The notes beneath the pieces were generated by a model that made no database searches, was not told the origin of the DNA, and saw nothing but the letters and a program-made list of their open reading frames with translations. A DNA stretch of 64,000 nt from Bradyrhizobium sp. SRL28 (GTDB taxonomy: Bacteria > Pseudomonadota > Alphaproteobacteria > Rhizobiales > Xanthobacteraceae), in assembly GCF_018596315.1 (NCBI RefSeq), contig NZ_JAHEAG010000005.1, positions 361,674 through 425,673 on the forward strand. Direction: 5' to 3'. The stretch's first letter is position 1, and each line of letters opens with the position of its first letter. Made by a program: the position numbers and the translations under genes. This document shows positions 9,891-18,870 of this stretch, one piece after another.

Positions 9891-11131
9891 ATATGCTGCG
9901 TTCCGTTCGACTGGCGACGCTTGCTGCTGTGATGCTGTTTGCGGCGGCGCTTCCTGCTCGTGCCCAAACTGCATCCGCTGACGATACCGCGAAATTTCTG
10001 GCGGGCATGATGCCTTCGGCGGATTCGCCGCTCGCGCCGCTCACCAACGACCCGGCCTGGCAACGCCACGCCAAATTCTTCGACTCCGCGTTTGGGCAAC
10101 TCGAGCAGCGTCAGATATCGCGGATCCGCGCCTGGGCGGATACCAATCTGGCGGCGCCCAAGCCGACCATGTTCTACATGTTCTCAGGTCCGGACTTTCT
10201 CTATGCGAACGCGTTCCATTCCAAGGCGTCGACCTACGTGCTGAGTGCGCTCGAGCCGGTCGGCTCGGTGCCCGACCTTTCGAGATTGCCGCGCGGCGGC
10301 ATTGCGTCGGCGCTCTACAATGTCGAGCGTTCGCTGGCTTCGATCCTGAGCTTCAGTTTCTTCATCACCAAGCAGATGAAGACCGATCTGCAGGCGGGCC
10401 AGATCAGCGGCACCTTGCCGATCCTCTACGTGTTCCTGGCGCGCTCGGGCATGACCGTGAAGAGCGTCAGCCCGATCTCGCTGGACGACCAGGGCGCGGC
10501 GCATTTCGCAGGCGAAAATGCCGGACCGAATGCCGTGCGCGGCGTGCGCATCACCTTCGCCGACAGCGACGGCCAGGAAAAGACGCTGTATTATTTCTCG
10601 ACCGATCTTTCCAATTCCGGCGTGAAGGCGAGCGGCTTCCTGAAATTCTGCGAGACGCTCGCGCCCGCCAACAGCCTGATCAAGAGTGCGTCCTATCTGC
10701 TGCATTCCGGCAACTTCACCACGGTGCGCAACTTCCTGCTCAACAACAGCGCCACCATCATCCAGGATGATTCCGGAATTCCGCTGGCCTATTACAGCAC
10801 GAAGAAATGGCGCTTGTTCCCGTTCGGCCGCTATCTCGGACCGATCGACGAATTCCCGGGGCGCTACCAGGAGTCATATGAAGCACTCTTCCGCCGCGCG
10901 CAGCCGATTGATTTCGGCATCGGCTACCGCTGGCGCACGCCTGAAACGAATGTGCTGCTCTCCGTGAGATTGCCCGATGATGGATCGCCCGCTATCGACG
11001 CCACGGCGTCGGCGGAGGCGCCACCGCCACCGCCGCGTCCGCGCAGGCCGCGTCCGCCGGCGGATATAGGGCAGCGGCCGCCAGCGGATTTCTGGCCGCA
11101 GCCGCGGGGCGGCTTCTTCTTCTGGCGATAG
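9887..11131 (+). CDS. Exported protein of unknown function, coupled to permease
   Basis: The 414-residue protein has a signal peptide ending PARAQ near residue 27. Its middle part (SGPDFLYANAFHSKASTYVL) resembles a conserved proteobacterial exported family that I cannot name with certainty. The last 60 residues are Pro/Arg-rich. The ATG overlaps the permease stop codon by four bases, so the two proteins are probably made together, and this one may act in the periplasm next to the transporter. Confidence 0.82.
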   Translation: MNMLRSVRLATLAAVMLFAAALPARAQTASADDTAKFLAGMMPSADSPLAPLTNDPAWQRHAKFFDSAFGQLEQRQISRIRAWADTNLAAPKPTMFYMFSGPDFLYANAFHSKASTYVLSALEPVGSVPDLSRLPRGGIASALYNVERSLASILSFSFFITKQMKTDLQAGQISGTLPILYVFLARSGMTVKSVSPISLDDQGAAHFAGENAGPNAVRGVRITFADSDGQEKTLYYFSTDLSNSGVKASGFLKFCETLAPANSLIKSASYLLHSGNFTTVRNFLLNNSATIIQDDSGIPLAYYSTKKWRLFPFGRYLGPIDEFPGRYQESYEALFRRAQPIDFGIGYRWRTPETNVLLSVRLPDDGSPAIDATASAEAPPPPPRPRRPRPPADIGQRPPADFWPQPRGGFFFWR

Positions 11132-11143
11132 AACGCCCGGACT

Positions 11144-11311
11144 TCACCAGCGTACGCTTTGACTCGGTACGATGAAGGCCGCTTTGCTTGGCGGTTCGGA
11201 GCGCGTGCCGAAATATTGCCAAGCCGCGACAATGAGGATGAGCAGCGCGAGGATCGCGAGCAGGTCGTTCAGCCTGACATCGTGACCATGGTCACTGATT
11301 TTCCAGCGCAT
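11144..11311 (-). CDS. Small single-span membrane protein
   Basis: This 55-residue protein begins MRWKISDHGHDVRLNDLL and has one transmembrane helix (about 20-36, LLAILALLILIVAAWQYF). ATG at 11311 is preceded by a strong GGGAGG ribosome site, which favours it over the longer frame starting at 11383. The function is unknown. It lies just upstream of nothing obvious on its strand and converges with the exported protein gene. Confidence 0.65.
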   Translation of the reverse strand: MRWKISDHGHDVRLNDLLAILALLILIVAAWQYFGTRSEPPSKAAFIVPSQSVRW

Positions 11312-11393
11312 GGGTTGTTTCCTCCCTGAGGGAGTGCCGCAATCAATGCGGACGGCAGAACCGGAGTTCCAACGCATCAGCAATGCGCATTCA

Positions 11394-11738
11394 TCAACCG
11401 TTGACGCCGCGCCAGCGTCCGTAGCGCCAGGGCAGATACCATCGCGCGCCCGCAGGTCTCGTCAGCGGCACGTTGTCGATGCCGGACGTGCCGAAGGGCT
11501 GGCAGCGCAGGATACGCGCCAGCGTCATCCATCCGCCGCCCCACAGACCGAAGCGTTCGATCGCTTCGTCGCCATACACCGAACATGTCGGCAGATGCCG
11601 GCAATTGTAGCCGACCAGCGGCGACAGCGTGTGCCGGTAGATCCAGATCAGCGCGCGCCCGGCATTGCGCGGCAAACGTTGGAGCGCGCTGGCACAGTCT
11701 GTGCATTGCTTGTGCGGAAACTGATCGGTGGGCGCCAT
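11394..11738 (-). CDS. yidD: Membrane protein insertion efficiency factor YidD
   Basis: About 114 residues. The core IWIYRHTLSPLVGYNCRHLP, TCSVYGDEAIERFGLWGG and ARILRCQPFG segments are diagnostic of the YidD family, which helps YidC and Sec insert inner-membrane proteins. ATG at 11738 gives the usual family N-terminus; the open frame continues upstream without similarity. An N-terminal CxxC (CTDC) precedes the domain. It is isolated from rpmH/rnpA/yidC here, unlike in many bacteria. Confidence 0.93.
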   Translation of the reverse strand: MAPTDQFPHKQCTDCASALQRLPRNAGRALIWIYRHTLSPLVGYNCRHLPTCSVYGDEAIERFGLWGGGWMTLARILRCQPFGTSGIDNVPLTRPAGARWYLPWRYGRWRGVNG

Positions 11739-11975
11739 GCTAAGCCATGTACGTAGTCTTGCGGGAGTTCCCAAGCAAGGAACTGATTTGATGCAGATAT
11801 TTACGCCACAGTTCGCAATTATCGCACCGCGAAGCGGCGTAGCAAGCCAAGGTATTATGGACGACACAGGACAGTACGGTTACCGTTTCGGCAACGCGTC
11901 GATGACAGAATCATGTCGCGTTGAAGTGGGGCCGTTGCCATTGCTCCCTGAAGGGACTTGGGGGAAGGAACCAAA

Positions 11976-12899
11976 TTGAGGTTTGTGACGTCGCTGAAAT
12001 CTCGCGGCTGGGCGCTCCTCGGCGCCACCGCCTTCTGTCTCGCATTGCCTGGCGCGGTCACGACGCTGGGCAACTCGGCGCATGCCGGCGGCACTCTCGA
12101 AGAACGCAAGCAGCCGATGCATTTCAAGTGGAATGCTTGCCAGCCCGATTGCAGGGGCTGGGTCTCGGCGGTCGGCATCGTCACATCCGATAGTCCGAGG
12201 GAGTTCGAGGAGTTCGCCAAGGATCGCCAGCTTGCCGGGGCGACCATCGTGCTGGATTCCAGCGGCGGCTCGGTCAACGATTCCATCGCACTCGGCCGGC
12301 GGTTCCGCAGTCTCGGCGCGCTGACCACGGTCGGCGCCACCGTACGCAAGCAAACCCCGCAAGGCGAACGCGCGAGCGTGGCGCCGGAAGCCTATTGCGA
12401 GTCGATGTGCGTGTTCCTGCTGCTGTCGGGCAAGACCCGTTACGTGCCGCCTGTCGCGCGTGTCCGGGTGCACCAGATCTGGATGGGCGATCGCGCCGAC
12501 GACGCCAAGGCCGCGAGCTACACCGCGCAGGATCTGATGATCGTGCAACGCGACATCGGCCGCCTCACGAAGTACACCTTCGACATGGGCGGAACCGGCG
12601 ATCTGCTGTCGCTCGCGCTCAGCGTGCCGCCGTGGGAAGATCTGCACGAATTGTCGCGCGGTGAATTGCGCCTGGCCAATCTCGTCACGACCGATGCGAT
12701 CGCCGATGTGTTCCCGCAGGACAATACGTCGGTGCCAATGGCCGAGGCGAAGCCGGCCAAGCCGCAGGACCGCTTCGTCAGTTCCGCTGTCGAGGGTGAC
12801 GCGCAGCCGCAGACCGGCAAGTCCACCAAGACCGCCGAAGCCGCGGTTCCGACCGGTGGCTCTGCAGCCGCGCCGACCCAGCCGCCGCAGCAGAAGTAG
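11976..12899 (+). CDS. ClpP-fold periplasmic protein, COG3904-like, second copy
   Basis: The product is about 307 residues with a signal peptide ending near NSAHA. It shares with the 5449-6720 protein the LDSSGGSV segment, a CESMCVFLL motif at the position of the ClpP-type nucleophilic serine, and VHQIW at the histidine position. The C-terminus is Ala/Pro-rich. TTG at 11976 is chosen because GGGGGAAGGAA ends a few bases upstream; a TTG at 11958 is the alternative. Function inferred only from fold resemblance. Confidence 0.78.
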   Translation: MRFVTSLKSRGWALLGATAFCLALPGAVTTLGNSAHAGGTLEERKQPMHFKWNACQPDCRGWVSAVGIVTSDSPREFEEFAKDRQLAGATIVLDSSGGSVNDSIALGRRFRSLGALTTVGATVRKQTPQGERASVAPEAYCESMCVFLLLSGKTRYVPPVARVRVHQIWMGDRADDAKAASYTAQDLMIVQRDIGRLTKYTFDMGGTGDLLSLALSVPPWEDLHELSRGELRLANLVTTDAIADVFPQDNTSVPMAEAKPAKPQDRFVSSAVEGDAQPQTGKSTKTAEAAVPTGGSAAAPTQPPQQK

Positions 12900-12910
12900 G
12901 CTCTACCCGT

Positions 12911-13026
12911 ACCGACGGTGTCATCGCCCGGCTTGACCGGGCGACCCAGTATTCCAGAGACGTCAGCGATCGATCGAGAGTTCCCGGCGTACTGGATACC
13001 CCGCATTCGCGGGGTATGACGACGGT
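12911..13026. repeat. REP/MITE-like element with terminal hairpins
   Basis: The outer ends are imperfect inverted repeats (ACCGACGGTGTCA against TGACGACGGT), each beside its own hairpin: CGCCCGG/CCGGGCG near 12926 and ACCCCGC/GCGGGGT near 12998. ATCCAGTA-like and ACTGGAT segments also face each other. The form matches dispersed palindromic elements of Bradyrhizobium-type genomes. Confidence 0.75.
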
Positions 13027-13042
13027 ATGCTGGGCTTGCCCC

Positions 13043-13492
13043 TTACGCCGACGCCGGCTGCTTCGCCCTCGCTTCGATCTGGCCGATGGCGTCGACCACG
13101 GCGTCGAAGGTCAGCATGGTCGAGGCGTGGCGGGCCTTGTAGTCGCGCACCGGTTCGAGCAGGCCGATGTCGGCCCATTTGCCTTGCGGGGGACCGCCGT
13201 TTTCTTTCAGCATCTTGCGCACGGTTTCTCGCAATTCACGTAACTCGCCAGCCGTCGAGCCGACCACATGGCTTGCCATGATCGAGGAGGAGGCTTGTCC
13301 CAGTGCGCAGGCCTTCACGTCATGGGCGAAGTCGGTGACCACGGGCCCGTCCATCTTGAGATCGACCTTGACGGTCGAACCGCACAGTTTGGAGTGGGCG
13401 GTGGCGCTGGCGTGGGGGTCGGGGAGGCGGCCGAGGCGGGGGATATTGCCCGCCAGTTCGATGATCCGCTTGTTGTAGATGTCGTTCAGCAT
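13043..13492 (-). CDS. Iron-sulfur cluster assembly scaffold (NifU-N/SufU-like)
   Basis: 149 residues. The NifU-N/IscU fold is recognised from NDIYNKRIIELAGNIPRLGR, HSKLCGSTV (Cys37) and DVKACALGQASSSIM (Cys62). These two cysteines correspond to the first two cluster ligands. The third cysteine of IscU is absent: the corresponding C-terminal segment reads ARHASTMLTF. The protein probably carries or transfers clusters in the cytoplasm in a variant manner. It is divergent from folE. Confidence 0.9.
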   Translation of the reverse strand: MLNDIYNKRIIELAGNIPRLGRLPDPHASATAHSKLCGSTVKVDLKMDGPVVTDFAHDVKACALGQASSSIMASHVVGSTAGELRELRETVRKMLKENGGPPQGKWADIGLLEPVRDYKARHASTMLTFDAVVDAIGQIEARAKQPASA

Positions 13493-13724
13493 GAGAATCG
13501 GTGTCCCGGGCGGCGGTCCGAGCGCCCTTGGCGGCTGGGTTTCATCGTCCTATATATGGACAGGAACGGCGGAAAAACAGCCCGGCCGTTTGCCTTGGGC
13601 GGCCAGAGGTGGAAATCAGCTCGGCCGTCAGCGTGTTGTGGATGGGACTCAGGCGCCCGGCGGCAAAACCGCCCCGTCTGCCCGGTGACACTCCGGTCTT
13701 TTGGACCGGTCGAACGGAGAAGAC

Positions 13725-14432
13725 ATGGACGCATTGATCAAATCCATCCGTACCGCCAAGCCCTCTGAAGTCAAATCGCCCGATGTGGCCCCGGATACCC
13801 GCCCGGCCGAGCTCGATCCGGCCGAGTTCCTGGCGGCTGCCGTCCGCGCCGACCTGCCGCGCCCCTCGCGTGCGGAGGCCGAACGGGCCGTGCTCACCTT
13901 GCTCAGCTATATCGGTGAGAACCCCGGCCGCGAGGGCCTGCTGGATACGCCGCGCCGGGTGGTCGAAGCCTTTGACGAACTCTATCAGGGCTACCACCAG
14001 TGCCCAGCCGAGGTGCTGGACCGCACCTTTGGCGAAACCGCCGGCTACGACGATTTCGTCCTGGTCCGCGATATCGAATTCACCTCGCAATGCGAGCACC
14101 ACATGATGCCGTTCTACGGCAGGGCGCATATCGCCTATACGCCGGTCGAGCGGGTGGTGGGATTGTCGAAGCTGGCGCGGCTGACCGATATCTTCGCCCG
14201 CCGCCTGCAGACCCAGGAGCACCTGACCGCCCAGATCGCAGCCGCGATCGACGAGGTCCTGAAACCCCGCGGTGTTGCCGTGCTGATCGAGGCGGAGCAT
14301 ACCTGCATGTCGGTGCGCGGCGTCGCCAAGCACGGTGCGATGACGTTCACCAGCCGGTTCACCGGCATGTTCCGCGACAATCCGGCGGAGCAGCAGCGTT
14401 TCCTGTCCCTGGTGCGAGGACCGAACCGGTAA
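13725..14432 (+). CDS. folE: GTP cyclohydrolase I
   Basis: 235 residues; converts GTP to 7,8-dihydroneopterin triphosphate, the first step towards folate and, in many bacteria, queuosine. The zinc ligands are visible as [12 protein letters not shown] (Cys123, His126) and EHTCMSVRG (Cys194), and the substrate region VGLSKLARL is intact. About 50 N-terminal residues are not conserved. ATG at 13725 follows GGAGA by four bases. hisI begins 28 bp downstream on the same strand, suggesting an operon of two cyclohydrolases. Confidence 0.97.
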   Translation: MDALIKSIRTAKPSEVKSPDVAPDTRPAELDPAEFLAAAVRADLPRPSRAEAERAVLTLLSYIGENPGREGLLDTPRRVVEAFDELYQGYHQCPAEVLDRTFGETAGYDDFVLVRDIEFTSQCEHHMMPFYGRAHIAYTPVERVVGLSKLARLTDIFARRLQTQEHLTAQIAAAIDEVLKPRGVAVLIEAEHTCMSVRGVAKHGAMTFTSRFTGMFRDNPAEQQRFLSLVRGPNR

Positions 14433-14460
14433 CCTCGCTTGAATTTTGGCGAGGTCTGCC

Positions 14461-14880
14461 GTGTCCACCCCAAAACATGATCACGATCGCGAAGAAGGGC
14501 TGGATTTCCAGCCCAAATTCGACGCGTCCGGGCTCGTGACCTGTGTCGCGACCGATGTCGCCACCGGCGACGTGCTGATGGTCGCGCACATGAATGACGA
14601 GGCATTGCGCAAGACCATCGCGAGCGGCGAGGCCTGGTACTTCAGCCGTTCGCGCAACGCGTTGTGGCGAAAAGGTGAGACGTCGGGTCAGACCCAGCGC
14701 GTGGTCGAGATGCGCCTGGATTGCGATCAGGACGCGGTCTGGATCAGGGTAGAGCAGATCGGCGCCGCCTGTCACACCGGCCGGCGGTCGTGCTTCTACC
14801 GCAAGGTCGACGGTGATACGCGATTGTCATTCGTCGACGCCGACCGCCTGTTCGATCCAAAGGCGGTCTACCGCGAATAG
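14461..14880 (+). CDS. hisI: Phosphoribosyl-AMP cyclohydrolase
   Basis: 139 residues; opens the purine ring of phosphoribosyl-AMP in histidine synthesis. Family motifs are all present: [35 protein letters not shown] (metal site) and CHTGRRSCF with the zinc cysteines 104 and 111. GTG at 14461 is chosen as start because AGG lies six bases upstream and the frame matches family length; a TTG at 14446 is less likely. It lacks the HisE pyrophosphatase domain found fused in enterobacteria. Confidence 0.96.
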   Translation: MSTPKHDHDREEGLDFQPKFDASGLVTCVATDVATGDVLMVAHMNDEALRKTIASGEAWYFSRSRNALWRKGETSGQTQRVVEMRLDCDQDAVWIRVEQIGAACHTGRRSCFYRKVDGDTRLSFVDADRLFDPKAVYRE

Positions 14881-14907
14881 CTTCGGTTCGTCTGGCCGAA
14901 AGCCGGA

Positions 14908-17025
14908 TCATTCCAGCAGTTCGGCGATCAAGCGGGCTGCGCGTCTTGCCCCATCTGCCTCGACTGGATTCGGTCCATCCGACCTCGATAAAGCCAGCAT
15001 CATCGCATCGGCAATCATGTCCGGTGTGGAGGCCGCGAAATCCATTTCAATGCCCGCGCCATAGCGGCGGAGACGATGAGCGACATGAAAGGTCTGCTCA
15101 AAATGGTTTCGCAGCGGAAAATAGACGAATGGCGTGCCGGCAGCAGCAAGTTCCATGCAGGTGGTGAGCCCGCCTTGCACCAATGCAAGATCGCAGGCCG
15201 CGAGATGGCGATCGAGATTGGCGACGAAAGCCCGTACCTCGACGCCCGCAGGCGCGGCCAGGGACGCCGCATCGATGCGCGGGCCGGCGACCACGATCAT
15301 ACGCAAGTCCGGAAGCTTCGCCTTTACGATGGGATAGGCCTGGAGGATACGCCGGATCAGGTGCGCACCGATGCCTGAGCCGCCGACGGTGACGATGCAA
15401 ATTTGCTCGTCGTCGCGGTACCCCAGCCTTTCGCGAAGCGATTCCTTGTCGCCGAAGGTCTGGGGATGCTCGCCGATAACGTAGCCGGCAAAATCGAAAT
15501 GCTTCGGTATCCAGTCGCGCATCAGAGGTAGATCTGCGCCGAACGACAGGGGCGCGATGTCTTCAGGTGTGCCGACGAAAATCGAGCGATCGCGCACGCC
15601 CGGGTGTTGCTCGATGTGCTCAATCATCTCCGCATTATAGTCCGTCGTCAGGAGCGCCTCATGCTCGCCGCCGGCCGGCATCGGCACGTAACCGACAAAG
15701 TCTGTCAGCCAGGCAAGCTTCGCCTTCTTCAGTTCGGGGTGCTCGTGCCAGTAGTGGTCGATGTCCCAGGCCTCGTCCGCGATCACGAGGTCATAGGCGC
15801 CTTGCTCGACGGCGTCCTGGAAGATCATGAAGTTCTTGATCAGCACTTCATCCATGCGGCGGAGCGCCTGAAAGCAGTGCAACTCATGCTCGCCGCTTTC
15901 GAGCTCGATATGCCGCGTCTCGCTGGCAAGCCGGGCGCTAAGCGGATGGACATGTTCGTTGTTGGCTTCGAGCAGGCGTGTGACGGGGTCCTGTGCCAGC
16001 CAGTCCACTTTCAGGTCCGGATGGAGCTTTCGCAGTTCGCGCGCGACAGCGATGTCGCGACGGCCATGGCCGAGACCGATCGGAGACGAAAGATAGAGGG
16101 CGCGCTTCTCGCGTGTCGTGCGTGGCAACGACGCACGCGACGGCGCCGTGATGCCCAACCGTCGATCGATAAAGTCGTTGATCAGGGTGTTCGCCTTTGC
16201 CGGATACCGCCCGAGAGGGTTATGTCCACCGCCTTCGATCGTGACGAACTCCGAGCCGTTCACCTCGGCGTGCGCGGCCTTCGCGCGCTCATGAGGCTGG
16301 ATCTGGTCGTTGTCGCCGTGGATGAACAGCATCGGACAGCGAATCTTGCGGTACATTTCTTCGCTGACGTCGAACCCGGGAAGGATGCTGCGCGCTTCCA
16401 CCGTCTTGATCAACGTCGGCCCGCTGGTCTCGGCGGCCCAGCCGATTCCATCCTCGATCTGCTTGGTCGAATGCGGCTCGCTGCAGATGTTGCGAATGAA
16501 GAACTCGGCAAAGTCAGGATAGTTCTTCAGCCAGTAATCCCGGTTGAACTTGTCCCAGCCTTCGTGACGGTCGCGCGCGGCCAAAAAGTGCGATGCAGCC
16601 AACCTTTCGTGGTGCGCAGGTCCGATAGTCGAGACCGTACCGGCAAGAATCGCTGCCTTGGCGCGCTCGGGATGATGCGCCGCGAGAACGGAGGCGAGCA
16701 GGCCGCCGAGCGAGAGTCCGACAAGGATCGCTCGGTCGACGTCGAGAGCATCCATGACGGCGAGGGCGTCGGCCAGATAATTGTCCAGCGTGTAGGCGGC
16801 GACATCCTCCGGCCGGTCGGATTTGCCATTGCCGCGGCCGTCATAGGTGATGCAGCGGAAGCGCTCGCTGAAATAGGGGAGCTGTGCCTTGTAGATTCGT
16901 GAATGAACGATGCTCCAGGGCGGGATGAACAGCATGGCATCAGGCGTGTCGCCATAGATTTCATAGGCGAGCTTCACGCCGCCGCGGCTAACGAAGCCCG
17001 CGCTATCAGGCAATTTTGCGCGCAT
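14908..17025 (-). CDS. Fusion of alpha/beta hydrolase and GT-B glycosyltransferase
   Basis: About 705 residues. Residues 10-285 form a complete alpha/beta hydrolase: oxyanion region FIPPWS, nucleophile elbow VGLSLGG (Ser about 105), acid in HGDNDQIQP and histidine in GGGHNPLGRYP. From about 305 a GT-B glycosyltransferase begins with SSPIGLGHGRRDIAVARELR and ends with the donor-binding region VQGGLTTCMELAAAGTPFVY typical of MGT/UGT and MurG-like enzymes. A natural guess is that it modifies and cleaves a glycosylated or esterified small molecule. ATG at 17025 follows an exceptional ribosome site AGGAGGTGA. It starts four bases after the stop of the TetR gene upstream, so they form an operon. 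Confidence 0.88.
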   Translation of the reverse strand: MRAKLPDSAGFVSRGGVKLAYEIYGDTPDAMLFIPPWSIVHSRIYKAQLPYFSERFRCITYDGRGNGKSDRPEDVAAYTLDNYLADALAVMDALDVDRAILVGLSLGGLLASVLAAHHPERAKAAILAGTVSTIGPAHHERLAASHFLAARDRHEGWDKFNRDYWLKNYPDFAEFFIRNICSEPHSTKQIEDGIGWAAETSGPTLIKTVEARSILPGFDVSEEMYRKIRCPMLFIHGDNDQIQPHERAKAAHAEVNGSEFVTIEGGGHNPLGRYPAKANTLINDFIDRRLGITAPSRASLPRTTREKRALYLSSPIGLGHGRRDIAVARELRKLHPDLKVDWLAQDPVTRLLEANNEHVHPLSARLASETRHIELESGEHELHCFQALRRMDEVLIKNFMIFQDAVEQGAYDLVIADEAWDIDHYWHEHPELKKAKLAWLTDFVGYVPMPAGGEHEALLTTDYNAEMIEHIEQHPGVRDRSIFVGTPEDIAPLSFGADLPLMRDWIPKHFDFAGYVIGEHPQTFGDKESLRERLGYRDDEQICIVTVGGSGIGAHLIRRILQAYPIVKAKLPDLRMIVVAGPRIDAASLAAPAGVEVRAFVANLDRHLAACDLALVQGGLTTCMELAAAGTPFVYFPLRNHFEQTFHVAHRLRRYGAGIEMDFAASTPDMIADAMMLALSRSDGPNPVEADGARRAARLIAELLE

Positions 17026-17029
17026 GGCA

Positions 17030-17647
17030 TCACCTCCTGTCTGGTGAGGATCCTTCCGCAATCCGGATGAGATCGCCGACGCGACGAAGCGACGCCCGGA
17101 TCGGCGAGCCCTTCTTCTCCAGACCGAGCAGGAACAGGCTTTCGCCCCCGATGAAACTGGAAGCGGCGATCGCGCCGACTTCCTCCGCCGAGAAGGGGCC
17201 GAGGGGGCCGATCTTCTGTTCAGCCTCCCGTGCCAGGCCGACGATCAGATCGACCCAACCCATAATGCCGGCGCGGATCACCTTGGCTACTTCCGCGTCA
17301 TGCCAGCTCACGGCGATCAGCTCCTGCAGCACCCGCACGTAGCCTGAGGCAATGTCATCATCCAGGTAATCGCAGGCGCGGTCCCACTGCTCGGACAGTT
17401 TCAGGGATGGATCTCCGAACAATCTGTTCTGCCGGTCCAGAAGCTGGGTATTGAGATATTCGAACAGCTCGAGGACCAGGTTCTGCTTGGAACCAAAATG
17501 ATAGTGAATCTGGCTGAGCGGCACGCGGGCTTCTGCCGCGACTTCCCGGGTCGAGAGGCCCGCATAGCCGGCACGACGCAGCACCTTCTTGGCGGCCTCG
17601 AGCAGGCTCGTGCTGGTCTCGATCTTCTTCACCGCGGTGCGCGCCAT
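17030..17647 (-). CDS. TetR family transcriptional regulator
   Basis: 205 residues. The N-terminal helix-turn-helix is clear: AAKKVLRRAGYAGLSTREVA followed by AEARVPLSQIHYHFGSKQNL. The C-terminal ligand-binding domain is diverged. ATG at 17647 gives the normal distance to the helix-turn-helix; the open frame upstream of it is not conserved-looking. Its stop is 4 bases from the start of the hydrolase-glycosyltransferase gene. A perfect 16-bp palindrome upstream of the third cluster gene is a likely operator, which would make the regulator control the cluster. Confidence 0.93.
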   Translation of the reverse strand: MARTAVKKIETSTSLLEAAKKVLRRAGYAGLSTREVAAEARVPLSQIHYHFGSKQNLVLELFEYLNTQLLDRQNRLFGDPSLKLSEQWDRACDYLDDDIASGYVRVLQELIAVSWHDAEVAKVIRAGIMGWVDLIVGLAREAEQKIGPLGPFSAEEVGAIAASSFIGGESLFLLGLEKKGSPIRASLRRVGDLIRIAEGSSPDRR

Positions 17648-17792
17648 ATTGTCTCGCGATGTGATTGATCTGCGCCAAACGCTACATGAATTCCGGCGGC
17701 AGTGGCTAGGCGCGATCGTCTCGCCCACGGCTCGATATCTGCACATCCGCTGGTGTCGATGCCCGGCGCGGGGCCGGGCACCATGGCGACGA

Positions 17793-18587
17793 TTAACCCG
17801 CGCCATCTGCACGCGATTTGCGTCGCGGTAGCGGGATCAGCATCGATACTTGCTCCCGGTAGCGGCGATACTGGTCGCCGAACAACGCGATGAGATCGCG
17901 CTCCTCCAGCCAGATGCCGATCAGGATGTAGCCCGTGGTCGCAATGGCGAACAGCAGATGTCCGGCCGTCATCACCGGCGTCGCCCAAAAGGCAATCAGG
18001 AACCCGAGATAGATCGGGTGCCGGACGGACTTATAGAGCATCGGCGTCTTGAATTTGGCCGGCGGCAACTCCTGCCTGAGCAGGCGCGCCAGCACCTGGC
18101 GCAAGCCGAACAGCTCGAAATGGTTGATCATGAAAGTGCTGGCGAGCACCACGGTCCAGCCGATCCAGGAGATCGCCTCAAGCGTGACCGCGCCAAGCGG
18201 ATCGGTCACCGACCAGATGATGTCCGTCATCGGCCGCCACTGCCAATAGAGCAGGAGCAATGCGAGGCTGGCAAACAGCACGAACGTCGTGCGTTCGACC
18301 GCAGGCGGCACGAGGCGCGTCCACCAGCGCTTGAAGGCGGGACGCGCCATCACGCTGTGCTGGACCGCGAACAGGCCGAGCAACAGGGCATTGATGATCA
18401 GCGATGGAATGAACGGTCCAGGCTGGCCGCTGTCGATGGTTTTCGGGACCGGCAGGTTGCCTACGAAGGCAATCGCATAGAGGAAGGTGGCGAGAAACAA
18501 CAGATAACTGACGATGCCATAGAGCATCGCAACCAGGCCGCCGGCGGTGGTCTTTGCAGAGGGAGGATAGATGACGTGATCACTCAT
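17793..18587 (-). CDS. MddA/NnrU-like membrane methyltransferase family protein
   Basis: 264 residues with six or so transmembrane segments. The C-terminal part, KTPMLYKSVRHPIYLGFLI and WLEERDLIALFGDQYRRYRE, is the SAM-binding signature shared by isoprenylcysteine carboxyl methyltransferases, NnrU-like proteins and methanethiol S-methyltransferase (MddA). MddA, known from Bradyrhizobium, makes dimethyl sulfide from methanethiol; length and layout agree with it but the substrate is inference. ATG at 18587 follows AAAGGGAT. It is the first gene of the minus-strand cluster, 145 bp ahead of the TetR gene. Confidence 0.82.
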   Translation of the reverse strand: MSDHVIYPPSAKTTAGGLVAMLYGIVSYLLFLATFLYAIAFVGNLPVPKTIDSGQPGPFIPSLIINALLLGLFAVQHSVMARPAFKRWWTRLVPPAVERTTFVLFASLALLLLYWQWRPMTDIIWSVTDPLGAVTLEAISWIGWTVVLASTFMINHFELFGLRQVLARLLRQELPPAKFKTPMLYKSVRHPIYLGFLIAFWATPVMTAGHLLFAIATTGYILIGIWLEERDLIALFGDQYRRYREQVSMLIPLPRRKSRADGAG

Positions 18588-18702
18588 GAGCTGATCCCTT
18601 TCTGGAAAGTTGAAGGCGGATGCCCGTTCAATGGTCGTCGTTCGGGGAACCGTCGCCCGGCATTCCCCACTATTCCGCGGCCGTCTGACCGCTATGAATA
18701 GG

Positions 18703-18718
18703 TCGGTCGATCGACCGA
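18703..18718. promoter_or_regulatory. Perfect 16-bp palindrome, candidate TetR operator
   Basis: TCGGTCGATCGACCGA is its own reverse complement. It lies 116 bp upstream of the MddA-like gene, in the otherwise empty gap 18588-18870. TetR-family operators often look like this (CGGTCG...CGACCG), and a TetR gene is the second gene of the cluster. Confidence 0.5.
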
Positions 18719-18870
18719 AATGTTCAACGCGCGGTACGGCTTTTTTGAGGCGAGGGGCGCCCCTTAACGCGCCATTAACCATAATCGCGGCAGTCTCGAC
18801 CGCGAATAGGCGCTGATTGCCAGGGCCTCGAGAGGCCGCGCGGTCGTTTCGCGAGCGGGGCACCAGAGAC

